Below are positions 28,081-43,060 of a DNA stretch of 64,000 nt, one piece after another. The notes beneath the pieces are model-generated. The model ran no database searches and was not told the origin of the DNA. It saw only the letters and a list, made by a program, of their open reading frames with translations. The DNA is from Eledone cirrhosa. Lineage: Eukaryota > Mollusca > Cephalopoda > Octopoda > Eledonidae. The first letter of the stretch is position 1. Each line of letters begins with the position of its first letter. The translations under genes and the position numbers were made by a program. The stretch covers positions 13,654,020 to 13,718,019 of the forward strand of contig OZ024742.1 in the NCBI GenBank assembly GCA_964016885.1, read 5' to 3'.

Positions 28081-31000
28081 GTCTATCACCTGTTTGACCC
28101 AGCCTCATATCTTCACTTGGTCATTCCATGACAGTATCTTGGTCAGTCTATCACCTGTTTGACACAGCCTCATATCTTGATTTGGTCATTCCATGACAGT
28201 ATATTTGTCAGTCTATCACCTGTTCCACCCAGCCTCATATCTTGATTTGGTCATTCCATGACAGTATCTTGGTCAGTCTATCACCTGTTTGACCCAGCCT
28301 CATATCTTGATTTGGTCATTCCATGACAGTATCTTGGTCAGTCTATCACCTGTTTGACCCAGCCTCATATCTTGACTTGGTCATTCCATGACAGTATCTT
28401 GGTCAGTCTATCACCTGTTCCACCCAGCCTCATATCTTGATTTGGTCATTCCATGACAGTATCTTGGTCAGTCTATCTCCTGTTTGACCCAGCCTCATAT
28501 CTTGACTTGGTCATTCCATGACAGTATCTTGGTCAGTCTATCACCTGTTTGACCCAGCCTCATATCTTGACTTTGTCATTCCATGACAGTATCTTGGTCA
28601 GTCTATCACCTGTTTGACCCAGCCTCATATCTTGACTTGGTCATTCCATGACAGTATCGTGGTCAGTCTAGCACCTGTTTGACCCAGCCTCATATCTTGA
28701 CTTGGTCATTCCATGACAGTATCTTGGTCAGTCTATCACCTGTTTGACCCAGCCTTATATCTTGACTTGGTCATTCCATGACAGTATCTTGGTCAGTCTA
28801 TCACCTGTTTGACCCAGCCTCATATCTTGACTTGGTCATTCCATGACAGTATCTTGGTCAGTCTATCACCTGTTTGACCCAGCCTCATATCTTGATTTGG
28901 TCATTCCATGACAGTATCTTGGTCAGTTTATCACCTGTTTGACCCAGCCTCATATCTTGAATTGGTCAATTCATGACAGTATCTTGGTCAGTCTATCACC
29001 TGTTTGACCCAGCCTCATATCTTGACTTGGTCATTCCATGACAGTATCTTGGTCAGTCTATCACCTGTTTGACCCAGCCTTATATCTTGACTTGGTCATT
29101 CCATGACAGTATCTTGGTCAGTCTATCACCTGTTTGACCCAGCCTCATATCTTGATTTGTTCATTCCATGACAGTATCTTGGTCAGTTTATCTCCTGTTT
29201 GACCCAGCCTCATATCTTCACTTGGTCATTCCATGACATTATCTTGGTCAGTCTATCACCTGTTTGACCCAGCCTCGTATCTTGACTTGGTCATTCCATG
29301 ACAGTATCTTGGTCAGTCTATCACCTGTTTGACCCAGCCTCGTATCTCTACTTGGTCATTCCATGACAGTATCTTGGTCAGTCTATCACCTGTTTGACCC
29401 AGCCTCATATCTTGACATGGTCATTCCATGACAGTATCTGGGTCAGTCTATCTCCTGTTCCACCCAGCCTCATATCTTGACTTGGTCATTCCTTGAGAGT
29501 ATCTTGGTCAGTCTATCACCTGTTTGACCCAGCCTCATATCTTGACTTGGTCATTCCATGACAGTATCGTTGTCAGTCTATCACCTGTTTGACCCAGCCT
29601 CATATCTTCACTTGGTCATTCCATGACAGTATCTTGGTCAGTCTATCACCTGTTCCACCCAGCCTCATATCTTCACTTGGTCATTCCATGACAGTATCTT
29701 GGTCAGTCTATCACCTGTTTGACACAGCCTCATATCTTGATTTGGTCATTCCATGACAGTATCTTTGTCAGTCTATCACCTGTTCCACCCAGCCTCATAT
29801 CTTGATTTGGTCATTCCATGACAGTATCTTGGTCAGTCTATCACCTGTTTGACCCAGCCTCATATCTTGATTTGGTCATTCCATGACAGTATCTTGGTCA
29901 GTCTATCACCTGTTTGACCCAGCCTCATATCTTGACTTGGTCATTCCATGACAGTATCTTGGTCAGTCTATCACCTGTTCCACCCAGCCTCATATCTTGA
30001 TTTGGTCATTCCATGACAGTATCTTGGTCAGTCTATCTCCTGTTTGACCCAGCCTCATATCTTGACTTGGTCATTCCATGACAGTATCTTGGTCAGTCTA
30101 TCACCTGTTTGACCCAGCCTCATATCTTGACTTTGTCATTCCATGACAGTATCTTGGTCAGTCTATCACCTGTTTGACCCAGCCTCATATCTTGACTTGG
30201 TCATTCCATGACAGTATCGTGGTCAGTCTAGCACCTGTTTGACCCAGCCTCATATCTTGACTTGGTCATTCCATGACAGTATCTTGGTCAGTCTATCACC
30301 TGTTTGACCCAGCCTTATATCTTGACTTGGTCATTCCATGACAGTATCTTGGTCAGTCTATCACCTGTTTGACCCAGCCTCATATCTTGACTTGGTCATT
30401 CCATGACAGTATCGTGGTCAGTCTATCACCTGTTTGACCCAGCCTCATATCTTGATTTGGTCATTCCATGACAGTATCTTGGTCAGTTTATCACCTGTTT
30501 GACCCAGCCTCATATCTTGACTTGGTCATTCCATGACAGTATCTTGGTCAGTCTATCACCTGTTTGACCCAGCCTCATATCTTGACTTGGTCATTCCATG
30601 ACAGTATCTTGGTCAGTCTATCACCTGTTTGACCCAGCCTTATATCTTGACTTGGTCATTCCATGACAGTATCTTGGTCAGTCTATCACCTGTTTGACCC
30701 AGCCTCATATCTTGATTTGTTCATTCCATGACAGTATCTTGGTCAGTTTATCTCCTGTTTGACCCAGCCTCATATCTTGACTTGGTCATTCCATGACATT
30801 ATCTTGGTCAGTCTATCACCTGTTTGACCCAGCCTCGTATCTTGACTTGGTCATTCCATGACAGTATCTTGGTCAGTCTATCACCTGTTTGACCCAGCCT
30901 CGTATCTCTACTTGGTCATTCCATGACAGTATCTTGGTCAGTCTATGACCTGTTTGACCCAGCCTCATATCTTGACATGGTCATTCCATGACAGTATCTG

Positions 31001-32450
31001 GGTCAGTCTATCTCCTGTTCCACCCAGCCTCATATCTTGACTTGGTCATTCCTTGAGAGTATCTTGGTCAGTCTATCACCTGTTTGACCGAGCCTCATAT
31101 CTTGACTTGGTCATTCCATGACAGTATCGTGGTCAGTCTATCACCTGTTCCACCCAGCCTCATATCTTGACTTGGTCATTCCATGACAGTATCTTGGTCA
31201 GTCTATCACCTGTTTGACCCAGCCTCATATCTTGACTTGGTCATTCCATGACAGTATCTTGGTCAGTCTATCACCTGTTCCACCCAGCCTCATATCTTGA
31301 CTTGGTCATTCCATGACAGTATCTTGGTCAGTCTATCACCTGTTTGACCCAGCCTCATATCCTGACTTGGACATTCCATGACAGTATCTTGGTCTGTCTA
31401 TCACCTGTTTGACCCAGCCTCATATCTTGATTTGGTCATTCCATGACAGTATCTTGGTCAGTCTATCACCTGTTTGACCCAGCCTCATATCTTGACTTGG
31501 TCATTCCATGACAGTATCTTGGTCAGTCTATCACCTGTTCCACCCAGCCTCATATCTTGATTTGGTCATTCCATGACAGTATCTTGGTCAGTCTATCTCC
31601 TGTTTGACCCAGCCTCATATCTTGACTCGGTCATTCCATGACAGTATCTTGGTCAGTCTAGCACCTGTTTGACCCAGCCTCATATCTTGACTTGGTCATT
31701 CCATGACAGTATCTTGGTCAGTCTATCACCTGTTTGACCCAGCCTTATATCTTGACTTGGTCATTCCATGACAGTATCTTGGTCAGTCTATCACCTGTTT
31801 GACCCAGCCTCATATCTTGACTTCGTCATTCCATGACAGTATCGTGGTCAGTCTATCACCTGTTTGACCCAGCCTCATATCTTGATTTGGTCATTCCATG
31901 ACAGTATCTTGGTCAGTTTATCACCTGTTTGACCCAGCCTCATATCTTGACTTGGTCATTCCATGACAGTATCTTGGTCAGTCTATCACCTGTTTGACCC
32001 AGCCTCATATCTTGACTTGGTCATTCCATGACAGTATCTTGGTCAGTCTATCACCTGTTTGACCCAGCCTTATATCTTGACTTGGTCATTCCATGACAGT
32101 ATCTTGGTCAGTCTATCACCTGTTTGACCCAGCCTCATATCTTGATTTGTTCATTCCATGACAGTATCTTGGTCAGTTTATCTCCTGTTTGACCCAGCCT
32201 CATATCTTGACTTGGTCATTCCATGACATTATCTTGGTCAGTCTATCACCTGTTTGACCCAGCCTCGTATCTTGACTTGGTCATTCCATGACAGTATCTT
32301 GGTCAGTCTATCACCTGTTTGACCCAGCCTCGTATCTCTACTTGGTCATTCCATGACAGTATCTTGGTCAGTCTATCACCTGTTTGACCCAGCCTCATAT
32401 CTTGATTTGTTCATTCCATGACAGTATCTTGGTCAGTTTATCTCCTGTTC
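28081..32450 (+). repeat. 24-mer higher-order repeat (1,560 bp), second block with a shortened third copy
   Basis: The same 24-monomer order as in the first block appears again. Anchors 1,560 bp apart are TTTGACACAGCCTC at about 28,159/29,719, ACTTTGTCATTCC at 28,574/30,134 and the TCTAGCACC monomer at about 28,667/30,227. A third copy follows with the TCTAGCACC monomer at about 31,657, only 1,430 bp (22 monomers) further, so it has lost two monomers. Copies 1 and 2 separate near 31,150. Right limit approximate. Confidence 0.75.
28958..28973 (+). other. Private perfect inverted repeat created by three clustered changes
   Basis: One monomer junction reads TGAATT-GGTC-AATTCA, a perfect 6-bp-arm hairpin with a 4-nt loop. 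The consensus here is TGACTT-GGTC-ATTCCA. The three differences are 28,961 C to A, 28,969 T to A and 28,971 C to T. The equivalent positions one 24-mer away (30,518-30,533) and in the first 24-mer block (near 25,120) have the consensus, so the cluster is private to this copy. Confidence 0.85.
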
Positions 32451-35400
32451 CACCCAGCCTCATATCTTGACTTGGTCATTCCTTGAGAGTATCTTGGTCA
32501 GTCTATCACCTGTTTGACCCAGCCTCATATCTTGACTTGGTCATCCCATGACAGTATCGTGGTCAGTCTATCACCTGTTCCACCCAGCCTCATATCTTGA
32601 CTTGGTCATTCCATGACAGTATCTTGGTCAGTCTATCACCTGTTTGACCCAGCCTCATATCTTGACTTGGTCATTCCATGAGAGTATCTTGGTCAGTCTA
32701 TCACCTGTTCCACCCAGCCTCATATCTTGACTTGGTCATTCCATGACAGTATCTTGGTCAGTCTATCACCTGTTTGACCCAGCCTCATATCCTGACTTGG
32801 ACATTCCATGACAGTATCTTGGTCAGTCTATCACCTGTTCCACCCAGCCTCATATCTTGACTTGGTCATTCCATGACAGTATCTTGGTCAGTCTATCACC
32901 TGTTTGACCCAGCCTTATATCTTGACTTGATCATTCCATGACAGTATCTTGGTCAATTTATCACCTGTTTGACCCAGCCTCATATCCTGACTTGTTCATT
33001 CCATGACAGTATCTTGGTCAGTCTATCACCTGTTCCACCCAGCCTCATAACTTGACTTGGTCATTCCATGACAGTATCTTGGTCAGTGTATCACCTGTTT
33101 GACCCAGCCTTATATCTTGACTTGGTCACTCCATGACAGTATCTTGGTCAGTTCATCACCTGTTTGACCCAGCCTCATATCTTGACTTGGTCATTCCATG
33201 ACAGTATCTTGGTCAGTCTATCACCTGTTTGACCAAGCCTCATATCTTGACTTGGTCATTCCATGACAGTATCTTGGTCAGTCTATCTCCTCTTTGACCC
33301 AGCCTCATATCTTGACTTGGTCATTCCATGACGGTATATTGGTCAGTCTATAACCTGTTTGACCCAGCCTCATATCTTGACTTGGTCATTCCATGACAGT
33401 ATCTTGGTCAGTCTATCACCTGTTCCACCCAGCCTCATATCTTGACTTGGTCATACCATGACAGTATCTTGGTCAGTCTATCACCTGTTTGACCCAGCCT
33501 CATATCTTGACTTGGTCATTCCATGACAGTATCTTGGTCAGTCCATCTCCTGTTTGACCCAGCCTCATATCTTGATTTGGTCATTCCATGACAGTATCTT
33601 GGTCAGTCTATCACCTGTTCCACCCAGCCTCATATCTTGACTTGGTCATTCCATGTCAGTATCTTGGTCAGTCTATCACCTGTTTCACCCAGCCTCATAA
33701 CTTGACTTGGTCATTCCATGACAGTATCTTGGTCAGTGTATCACCTGTTTGACCCAGCCTTATATCTTGACTTTGTCATTCCATGACAGTATCTTGGTCA
33801 GTCTATCACCTGTTTGACCCAGCCTCATATCTTGACTTGGTCATTCCATGACAGTATCGTGGTCAGTCTAGCACCTGTTTGACCCAGCCTCATATCTTGA
33901 CTTGGTCATTGCATGACAGTATCTTGGTCAGTCTATCACCTGTTTGACCCAGCCTTATATCTTGACTTGGTCATTCCATGACAGTATCTTGGTCAGTCTA
34001 TCACCTGTTTGACCCAGCCTCATATCTTGACTTGGTCATTCCATGACAGTATCGTGGTCAGTCTATCACCTGTTTGACCCAGCCTCATATCTTGATTTGG
34101 TCATTCCATGACAGTATCTTGGTCAGTCTATCACCTGTTTGACCCAGCCTTATATCTTGACTTGGTCATTCCATGACAGTATCTTGGTCAGTCTATCACC
34201 TGTTTGACCCAGCCTCATATCTTGATTTGTTCATTCCATGACAGTATCTTGGTCAGTTTATCTCCTGTTTGACCCAGCCTCATATCTTCACTTGGTCATT
34301 CCATGACATTATCTTGGTCAGTCTATCACCTGTTTGACCCAGCCTCGTATCTTGACTTGGTCATTCCATGACAGTATCTTGGTCAGTCTATCACCTGTTT
34401 GACCCAGCCTCGTATCTCTACTTGGTCATTCCATGACAGTATCTTGGTCAGTCTATCACCTGTTTGACCCAGCCTCATATCTTGACATGGTCATTCCATG
34501 ACAGTATCTGGGTCAGTCCATCTCCTGTTCCACCCAGCCTCATATCTTGACTTGGTCATTCCTTGAGAGTATCTTGGTCAGTCTATCACTTGTTTGACCC
34601 AGCCTCATATCTTGACTTGGTCATTCCATGACAGTATCGTGGTCAGTCTATCACCTGTTCCACCCAGCCTCATATCTTGACTTGGTCATTCCATGACAGT
34701 ATCTTGGTCAGTCTATCACCTGTTTGACCCAGCCTCATATCTTGACTTGGTCATTCCATGACAGTATCTTGGTCAGTCTATAACCTGTTCCACCCAGCCT
34801 CATATCTTGACTTGGTCATTCCATGACAGTATCTTGGTCAGTCTATTACCTGTTTGACCCAGCCTCATATCCTGACTTGGACATTCCATGACAGTATCTT
34901 GGTCAGTCTATCACCTGTTTGACCCAGCCTCATATCTTGACTTGGTCATTCCATGACAGTATCTTGGTCAGTCTATCACCTGTTTGACCCAGCCTCATAT
35001 CTTGATTTGTTCATTCCATGACAGTATCTTGGTCAGTTTATCTCCTGTTTGACCCAGCCTCATATCTTGACTTGGTCATTCCATGACATTATCTTGGTCA
35101 GTCTATCACCTGTTTGACCCAGCCTCGTATCTTGACTTGGTCATTCCATGACAGTATCTTGGTCAGTCTATCACCTGTTTGACCCAGCCTCGTATCTCTA
35201 CTTGGTCATTCCATGACAGTATCTTGGTCAGTCTATCACCTGTTTGACCCAGCCTCATATCTTGATTTGTTCATTCCATGACAGTATCTTGGTCAGTTTA
35301 TCTCCTGTTCCACCCAGCCTCATATCTTGACTTGGTCATTCCTTGAGAGTATCTTGGTCAGTCTATCACCTGTTTGACCCAGCCTCATATCTTGACTTGG

Positions 35401-37832
35401 TCATCCCATGACAGTATCGTGGTCAGTCTATCACCTGTTCCACCCAGCCTCATATCTTGACTTGGTCATTCCATGACAGTATCTTGGTCAGTCTATCACC
35501 TGTTTGACCCAGCCTCATATCTTGACTTGGTCATTCCATGAGAGTATCTTGGTCAGTCTATCACCTGTTCCACCCAGCCTCATATCTTGACTTGGTCATT
35601 CCATGACAGTATCTTGGTCAGTCTATCACCTGTTTGACCCAGCCTCATATCCTGACTTGGACATTCCATGACAGTATCTTGGTCAGTCTATCACCTGTTC
35701 CACCCAGCCTCATATCTTGACTTGGTCATTCCATGACAGTATCTTGGTCAGTCTATCACCTGTTTGACCCAGCCTTATATCTTGACTTGATCATTCCATG
35801 ACAGTATCTTGGTCAATTTATCACCTGTTTGACCCAGCCTCATATCCTGACTTGTTCATTCCATGACAGTATCTTGGTCAGTCTATCACCTGTTCCACCC
35901 AGCCTCATAACTTGACTTGGTCATTCCATGACAGTATCTTGGTCAGTGTATCACCTGTTTGACCCAGCCTTATATCTTGACTTGGTCACTCCATGACAGT
36001 ATCTTGGTCAGTTCATCACCTGTTTGACCCAGCCTCATATCTTGACTTGGTCATTCCATGACAGTATCTTGGTCAGTCTATCACCTGTTTGACCAAGCCT
36101 CATATCTTGACTTGGTCATTCCATGACAGTATCTTGGTCAGTCTATCTCCTCTTTGACCCAGCCTCATATCTTGACTTGGTCATTCCATGACGGTATATT
36201 GGTCAGTCTATAACCTGTTTGACCCAGCCTCATATCTTGACTTGGTCATTCCATGACAGTATCTTGGTCAGTCTATCACCTGTTCCACCCAGCCTCATAT
36301 CTTGACTTGGTCATACCATGACAGTATCTTGGTCAGTCTATCACCTGTTTGACCCAGCCTCATATCTTGACTTGGTCATTCCATGACAGTATCTTGGTCA
36401 GTCCATCTCCTGTTTGACCCAGCCTCATATCTTGATTTGGTCATTCCATGACAGTATCTTGGTCAGTCTATCACCTGTTCCACCCAGCCTCATATCTTGA
36501 CTTGGTCATTCCATGTCAGTATCTTGGTCAGTCTATCACCTGTTTCACCCAGCCTCATAACTTGACTTGGTCATTCCATGACAGTATCTTGGTCAGTGTA
36601 TCACCTGTTTGACCCAGCCTTATATCTTGACTTTGTCATTCCATGACAGTATCTTGGTCAGTCTATCACCTGTTTGACCCAGCCTCATATCTTGACTTGG
36701 TCATTCCATGACAGTATCGTGGTCAGTCTAGCACCTGTTTGACCCAGCCTCATATCTTGACTTGGTCATTGCATGACAGTATCTTGGTCAGTCTATCACC
36801 TGTTTGACCCAGCCTTATATCTTGACTTGGTCATTCCATGACAGTATCTTGGTCAGTCTATCACCTGTTTGACCCAGCCTCATATCTTGACTTGGTCATT
36901 CCATGACAGTATCGTGGTCAGTCTATCACCTGTTTGACCCAGCCTCATATCTTGATTTGGTCATTCCATGACAGTATCTTGGTCAGTCTATCACCTGTTT
37001 GACCCAGCCTTATATCTTGACTTGGTCATTCCATGACAGTATCTTGGTCAGTCTATCACCTGTTTGACCCAGCCTCATATCTTGATTTGTTCATTCCATG
37101 ACAGTATCTTGGTCAGTTTATCTCCTGTTTGACCCAGCCTCATATCTTCACTTGGTCATTCCATGACATTATCTTGGTCAGTCTATCACCTGTTTGACCC
37201 AGCCTCGTATCTTGACTTGGTCATTCCATGACAGTATCTTGGTCAGTCTATCACCTGTTTGACCCAGCCTCGTATCTCTACTTGGTCATTCCATGACAGT
37301 ATCTTGGTCAGTCTATCACCTGTTTGACCCAGCCTCATATCTTGACATGGTCATTCCATGACAGTATCTGGGTCAGTCCATCTCCTGTTCCACCCAGCCT
37401 CATATCTTGACTTGGTCATTCCTTGAGAGTATCTTGGTCAGTCTATCACTTGTTTGACCCAGCCTCATATCTTGACTTGGTCATTCCATGACAGTATCGT
37501 GGTCAGTCTATCACCTGTTCCACCCAGCCTCATATCTTGACTTGGTCATTCCATGACAGTATCTTGGTCAGTCTATCACCTGTTTGACCCAGCCTCATAT
37601 CTTGACTTGGTCATTCCATGACAGTATCTTGGTCAGTCTATAACCTGTTCCACCCAGCCTCATATCTTGACTTGGTCATTCCATGACAGTATCTTGGTCA
37701 GTCTATCACCTGTTTGACCCAGCCTCATATCCTGACTTGGACATTCCATGACAGTATCTTGGTCAGTCTATCACCTGTTTGACCCAGCCTCATATCTTGA
37801 CTTGGTCATTCCATGACAGTATCTTGGTCAGT
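32072..37832 (+). repeat. 44-mer higher-order tandem pair (2,860 bp period)
   Basis: Copy 1 is 32,072-34,931 and copy 2 starts at 34,932; the match continues to about 37,832. Markers 2,860 bp apart include TCATCCCATGACAG at 32,541/35,401, GACTTGATCATTCC near 32,925/35,785 and CATAACTTGACTTGG near 33,046/35,906. Left of the junction the copies differ at 32,071 versus 34,931 (T/C) and on the right they part at 34,973 versus 37,833 (C/G). A private substitution is 34,846 T versus 37,706 C. The period is exactly 44 monomers. Confidence 0.88.
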
Positions 37833-40800
37833 GTATCACCTGTTTGACCCAGCCTTATATCTTGACTTGGTCATTCCATGACAGTATCTTGGTCAGTTTA
37901 TCACCTGTTTGACCCAGCCTCATATCTTGACTTGGTCATTCCATGACAGTATCTTGGTCAGTCTATCACCTGTTTGACCCAGCCTCATATCTTGACTTGG
38001 TCATTCCATGACAGTATCTTGGTCAGTCTATCACCTGTTTGACCAAGCCTCATATCTTGACTTGGTCATTCCATGACAGTATCTTGGTCAGTCTATCTCC
38101 TGTTTGACCCAGCCTCATATCTTGACTTGGTCATTCCATGACGGTATATTGGTCAGTCTATCACCTGTTTGACCCAGCCTCATATCTTGACTTGGTCATT
38201 CCATGACAGTATCTTGGTCAGTCTATCACCTGTTCCACCCGGCCTCATATCTTGACTTGGTCATTCCATGACAGTATCTTGGTCAGTCTATCACCTGTTT
38301 GACCCAGCCTCATATCTTGACTTGGTCATTCCATGACAGTATCTTGGTCAGTCTATCTCCTGTTTGACCCAGCCTCATATCTTGACTTGGTCATTCCATG
38401 ACAGTATCTTGGTCAGTCTATCACATGTTTGACCCAGCCTCATATCTTGATTTGGTCATTCCATGACAGTATCTTGGTCAGTCTATCACCTGTTCCACCC
38501 AGCCTCATATCTTGACTTGGTCATTCCATGACAGTATCTTGGTCAGTCTATCACCTGTTTGACCCAGCCTTATAACTTGACTTGGTCATTCCATGACAGT
38601 ATCTTGGTCAGTCTATCACCTGTTCCACCCAGCCTTATAACTTGACTTGGTCATTCCATGACATTATCTTGGTCAGTCTATCACCTGTTTGACCCAGCCT
38701 CGTATCTTGACTTGGTCATTCCATGACAGTATCTTGGTCAGTCTATCACCTGTTTGACCCAGCCTCGTATCTCTACTTGGTCATTCCATGACAGTATCTT
38801 GGTCAGTCTATCACCTGTTTGACCCAGCCTCATATCTTGACATGGTCATTCCATGACAGTATCTGAGTCAGTCTATCTCCTGTTCCACCCAGCCTCATAT
38901 CTTGACTTGGTCATTCCTTGAGAGTATCTTGGTCAGTCTATCACTTGTTTGACCCAGCCTCATATCTTGACTTGGTCATTCCATGACAGTGTCGTGGTCA
39001 GTCTATCACCTGTTCCACCCAGCCTCATATCTTGACTTGGTCATTCCATGACAGTATCTTGGTCAGTCTATCACCTGTTTGACCCAGCCTCATATCTTGA
39101 CTTGGTCATTCCATGACAGTATCTTGGTCAGTCTATAACCTGTTCCACCCAGCCTCATATCTTGACTTGGTCATTCCATGACAGTATCTTGGTCAGTCTA
39201 TCACCTGTTCCACTCAGCCTCATATCTTGACTTGGTCATACCATGACAGTATCTTGGTCAGTCTATCACCTGTTTGACCCAGACTCATATCTTGACTTGG
39301 TCATTCCATGACAGTATCTTGGTCAGTCCATCTCCTGTTTGACCCAGCCTCATATCTTGATTTGGTCATTCCATGACAGTATCTTGGTCAGTCTATCACC
39401 TGTTCCACCCAGCCTCATATCTTGACTTGGTCATTCCATGTCAGTATCTTGGTCAGTCTATCACCTGTTTCACCCAGCCTCATAACTTGACTTGGTCATT
39501 CCATGACAGTATCTTGGTCAGTGTATCACCTGTTTGACCCAGCCTTATATCTTGACTTTGTCATTCCATGACAGTATCTTGGTCAGTCTATCACCTGTTT
39601 GACCCAGCCTCATATCTTGACTTGGTCATTCCATGACAGTATCGTGGTCAGTCTAGCACCTGTTTGACCCAGCCTCATATCTTGACTTGGTCATTGCATG
39701 ACAGTATCTTGGTCAGTCTATCACCTGTTTGACCCAGCCTTATATCTTGACTTGGTCATTCCATGACAGTATCTTGGTCAGTCTATCACCTGTTTGACCC
39801 AGCCTCATATCTTGACTTGGTCATTCCATGACAGTATCGTGGTCAGTCTATCACCTGTTTGACCCAGCCTCATATCTTGATTTGGTCATTCCATGACAGT
39901 ATCTTGGTCAGTCTATCACCTGTTTGACCCAGCCTTATATCTTGACTTGGTCATTCCATGACAGTATCTTGGTCAGTCTATCACCTGTTTGACCCAGCCT
40001 CATATCTTGATTTGTTCATTCCATGACAGTATCTTGGTCAGTTTATCTCCTGTTTGACCCAGCCTCATATCTTCACTTGGTCATTCCATGACATTATCTT
40101 GGTCAGTCTATCACCTGTTTGACCCAGCCTCGTATCTTCACTTGGTCATTCCATGACAGTATCTTGGTCAGTCTATCACCTGTTTGACCCAGCCTCATAT
40201 CTTGACATGGTCATTCCATGACAGTATCTGGGTCAGTCTATCTCCTGTTCCACCCAGCCTCATATCTTGACTTGGTCATTCCTTGAGAGTATCTTGGTCA
40301 GTCTATCACTTGTTTGACCCAGCCTCATATCTTGACTTGGTCATTCCATGACAGTATCGTGGTCAGTCTATCACCTGTTCCACCCAGCCTCATATCTTGA
40401 CTTGGTCATTCCATGACAGTATCTTGGTCAGTGTATCACCTGTTTGACCCAGCCTCATATCTTGACTTGGTCATTCCATGACAGTATCTTGGTCAGTCTA
40501 TAACCTGTTCCACCCAGCCTCATATCTTGACTTGGTCATTCCATGACAGTATCTTGGTCAGTCTATCACCTGTTTGACCCAGCCTCATATCCTGACTTGG
40601 ACATTCCATGACAGTATCTTGGTCAGTCTATCACCTGTTTGACCCAGCCTCATATCTTGACTTGGTCATTCCATGACAGTATCTTGGTCAGTGTATCACA
40701 TGTTTGACCCAGCCTTATATCTTGACTTGGTCATTCCATGACAGTATCTTGGTCAGTTTATCACCTGTTTGACCCAGCCTCATATCTTGACTTGGTCATT

Positions 40801-43060
40801 CCATGACAGTATCTTGGTCAGTCTATCACCTGTTTGACCCAGCCTCATATCTTGACTTGGTCATTCCATGACAGTATCTTGGTCAGTCTATCACCTGTTT
40901 GACCAAGCCTCATATCTTGACTTGGTCATTCCATGACAGTATCTTGGTCAGTCTATCTCCTGTTTGACCCAGCCTCATATCTTGACTTGGTCATTCCATG
41001 ACGGTATATTGGTCAGTCTATCACCTGTTTGACCCAGCCTCATATCTTGACTTGGTCATTCCATGACAGTATCTTGGTCAGTCTATCACCTGTTCCACCC
41101 AGCCTCATATCTTGACTTGGTCATTCCATGACAGTATCTTGGTCAGTCTATCACCTGTTTGACCCAGCCTCATATCTTGACTTGGTCATTCCATGACAGT
41201 ATCTTGGTCAGTCTATCTCCTGTTTGACCCAGCCTCATATCTTGACTTGGTCATTCCATGACAGTATCTTGGTCAGTCTATCACATGTTTGACCCAGCCT
41301 CATATCTTGATTTGGTCATTCCATGACAGTATCTTGGTCAGTCTATAACCTGTTCCACCCAGCCTCATATCTTGACTTGGTCATTCCATGACAGTATCTT
41401 GGTCAGTCTATCACCTGTTTGACCCAGCCTTATAACTTGACTTGGTCATTCCATGACAGTATCTTGGTCAGTCTATCACCTGTTCCACCCAGCCTTATAA
41501 CTTGACTTGGTCATTCCATGACATTATCTTGGTCAGTCTATCACCTGTTTGACCCAGCCTCGTATCTTGACTTGGTCATTCCATGACAGTATCTTGGTCA
41601 GTCTATCACCTGTTTGACCCAGCCTCGTATCTCTACTTGGTCATTCCATGACAGTATCTTGGTCAGTCTATCACCTGTTTGACCCAGCCTCATATCTTGA
41701 CATGGTCATTCCATGACAGTATCTGAGTCAGTCTATCTCCTGTTCCACCCAGCCTCATATCTTGACTTGGTCATTCCTTGAGAGTATCTTGGTCAGTCTA
41801 TCACTTGTTTGACCCAGCCTCATATCTTGACTTGGTCATTCCATGACAGTGTCGTGGTCAGTCTATCACCTGTTCCACCCAGCCTCATATCTTGACTTGG
41901 TCATTCCATGACAGTATCTTGGTCAGTCTATCACCTGTTTGACCCAGCCTCATATCTTGACTTGGTCATTCCATGACAGTATCTTGGTCAGTCTATAACC
42001 TGTTCCACCCAGCCTCATATCTTGACTTGGTCATTCCATGACAGTATCTTGGTCAGTCTATCACCTGTTTGACCCAGCCTCATATCCTGACTTGGACATT
42101 CCATGACAGTATCTTGGTCAGTCTATCACCTGTTTGACCCAGCCTCATATCTTGACTTGGTCATTCCATGACAGTATCTTGGTCAGTGTATCACCTGTTT
42201 GACCCAGCCTTATATCTTGACTTGGTCATTCCATGACAGTATCTTGGTCAGTTTATCACCTGTTTGACCCAGCCTCATATCTTGACTTGGTCATTCCATG
42301 ACAGTATCTTGGTCAGTGTATCACCTGTTTGACCCAGCCTCATATCTTGACTTGGTCATTCCATGACAGTATCTTGGTCAGTCTATCACCTGTTTGACCA
42401 AGCCTCATATCTTGACTTGGTCATTCCATGACAGTATCTTGGTCAGTCTATCTCCTGTTTGACCCAGCCTCATATCTTGACTTGGTCATTCCATGACGGT
42501 ATATTGGTCAGTCTATCACCTGTTTGACCCAGCCTCATATCTTGACTTGGTCATTCCATGACAGTATCTTGGTCAGTCTATCACCTGTTCCACCCAGCCT
42601 CATATCTTGACTTGGTCATTCCATGACAGTATCTTGGTCAGTCTATCACCTGTTTGACCCAGCCTCATATCTTGACTTGGTCATTCCATGACAGTATCTT
42701 GGTCAGTCTATCTCCTGTTTGACCCAGCCTCATATCTTGACTTGGTCATTCCATGACAGTATCTTGGTCAGTCTATCACATGTTTGACCCAGCCTCATAT
42801 CTTGATTTGGTCATTCCATGACAGTATCTTGGTCAGTCTATCACCTGTTCCACCCAGCCTCATATCTTGACTTGGTCATTCCATGACAGTATCTTGGTCA
42901 GTCTATCACCTGTTTGACCCAGCCTTATAACTTGACTTGGTCATTCCATGACAGTATCTTGGTCAGTCTATCACCTGTTCCACCCAGCCTCATATCTTGA
43001 CTTGGTCATTCCATGACAGTATCTTGGTCAGTCTATCACCTATTCCACCCAGCCTCATAT
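37833..43060 (+). repeat. Rearranged 44/45-mer region
   Basis: The block 37,833-39,200 recurs at 40,693-42,060 (offset 2,860; for example the rare ACAGTGTCGTGGTC at 38,986/41,846) and starts a third time at about 42,188 (offset 1,495, 23 monomers). Between them, 39,201-40,692 matches the second half of the preceding 44-mer, first at 2,925 bp (45 monomers; TCATACCATG at 36,311/39,236) and later at 2,860 bp. This pattern needs at least one single-monomer loss and several unequal exchanges. Confidence 0.7.
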
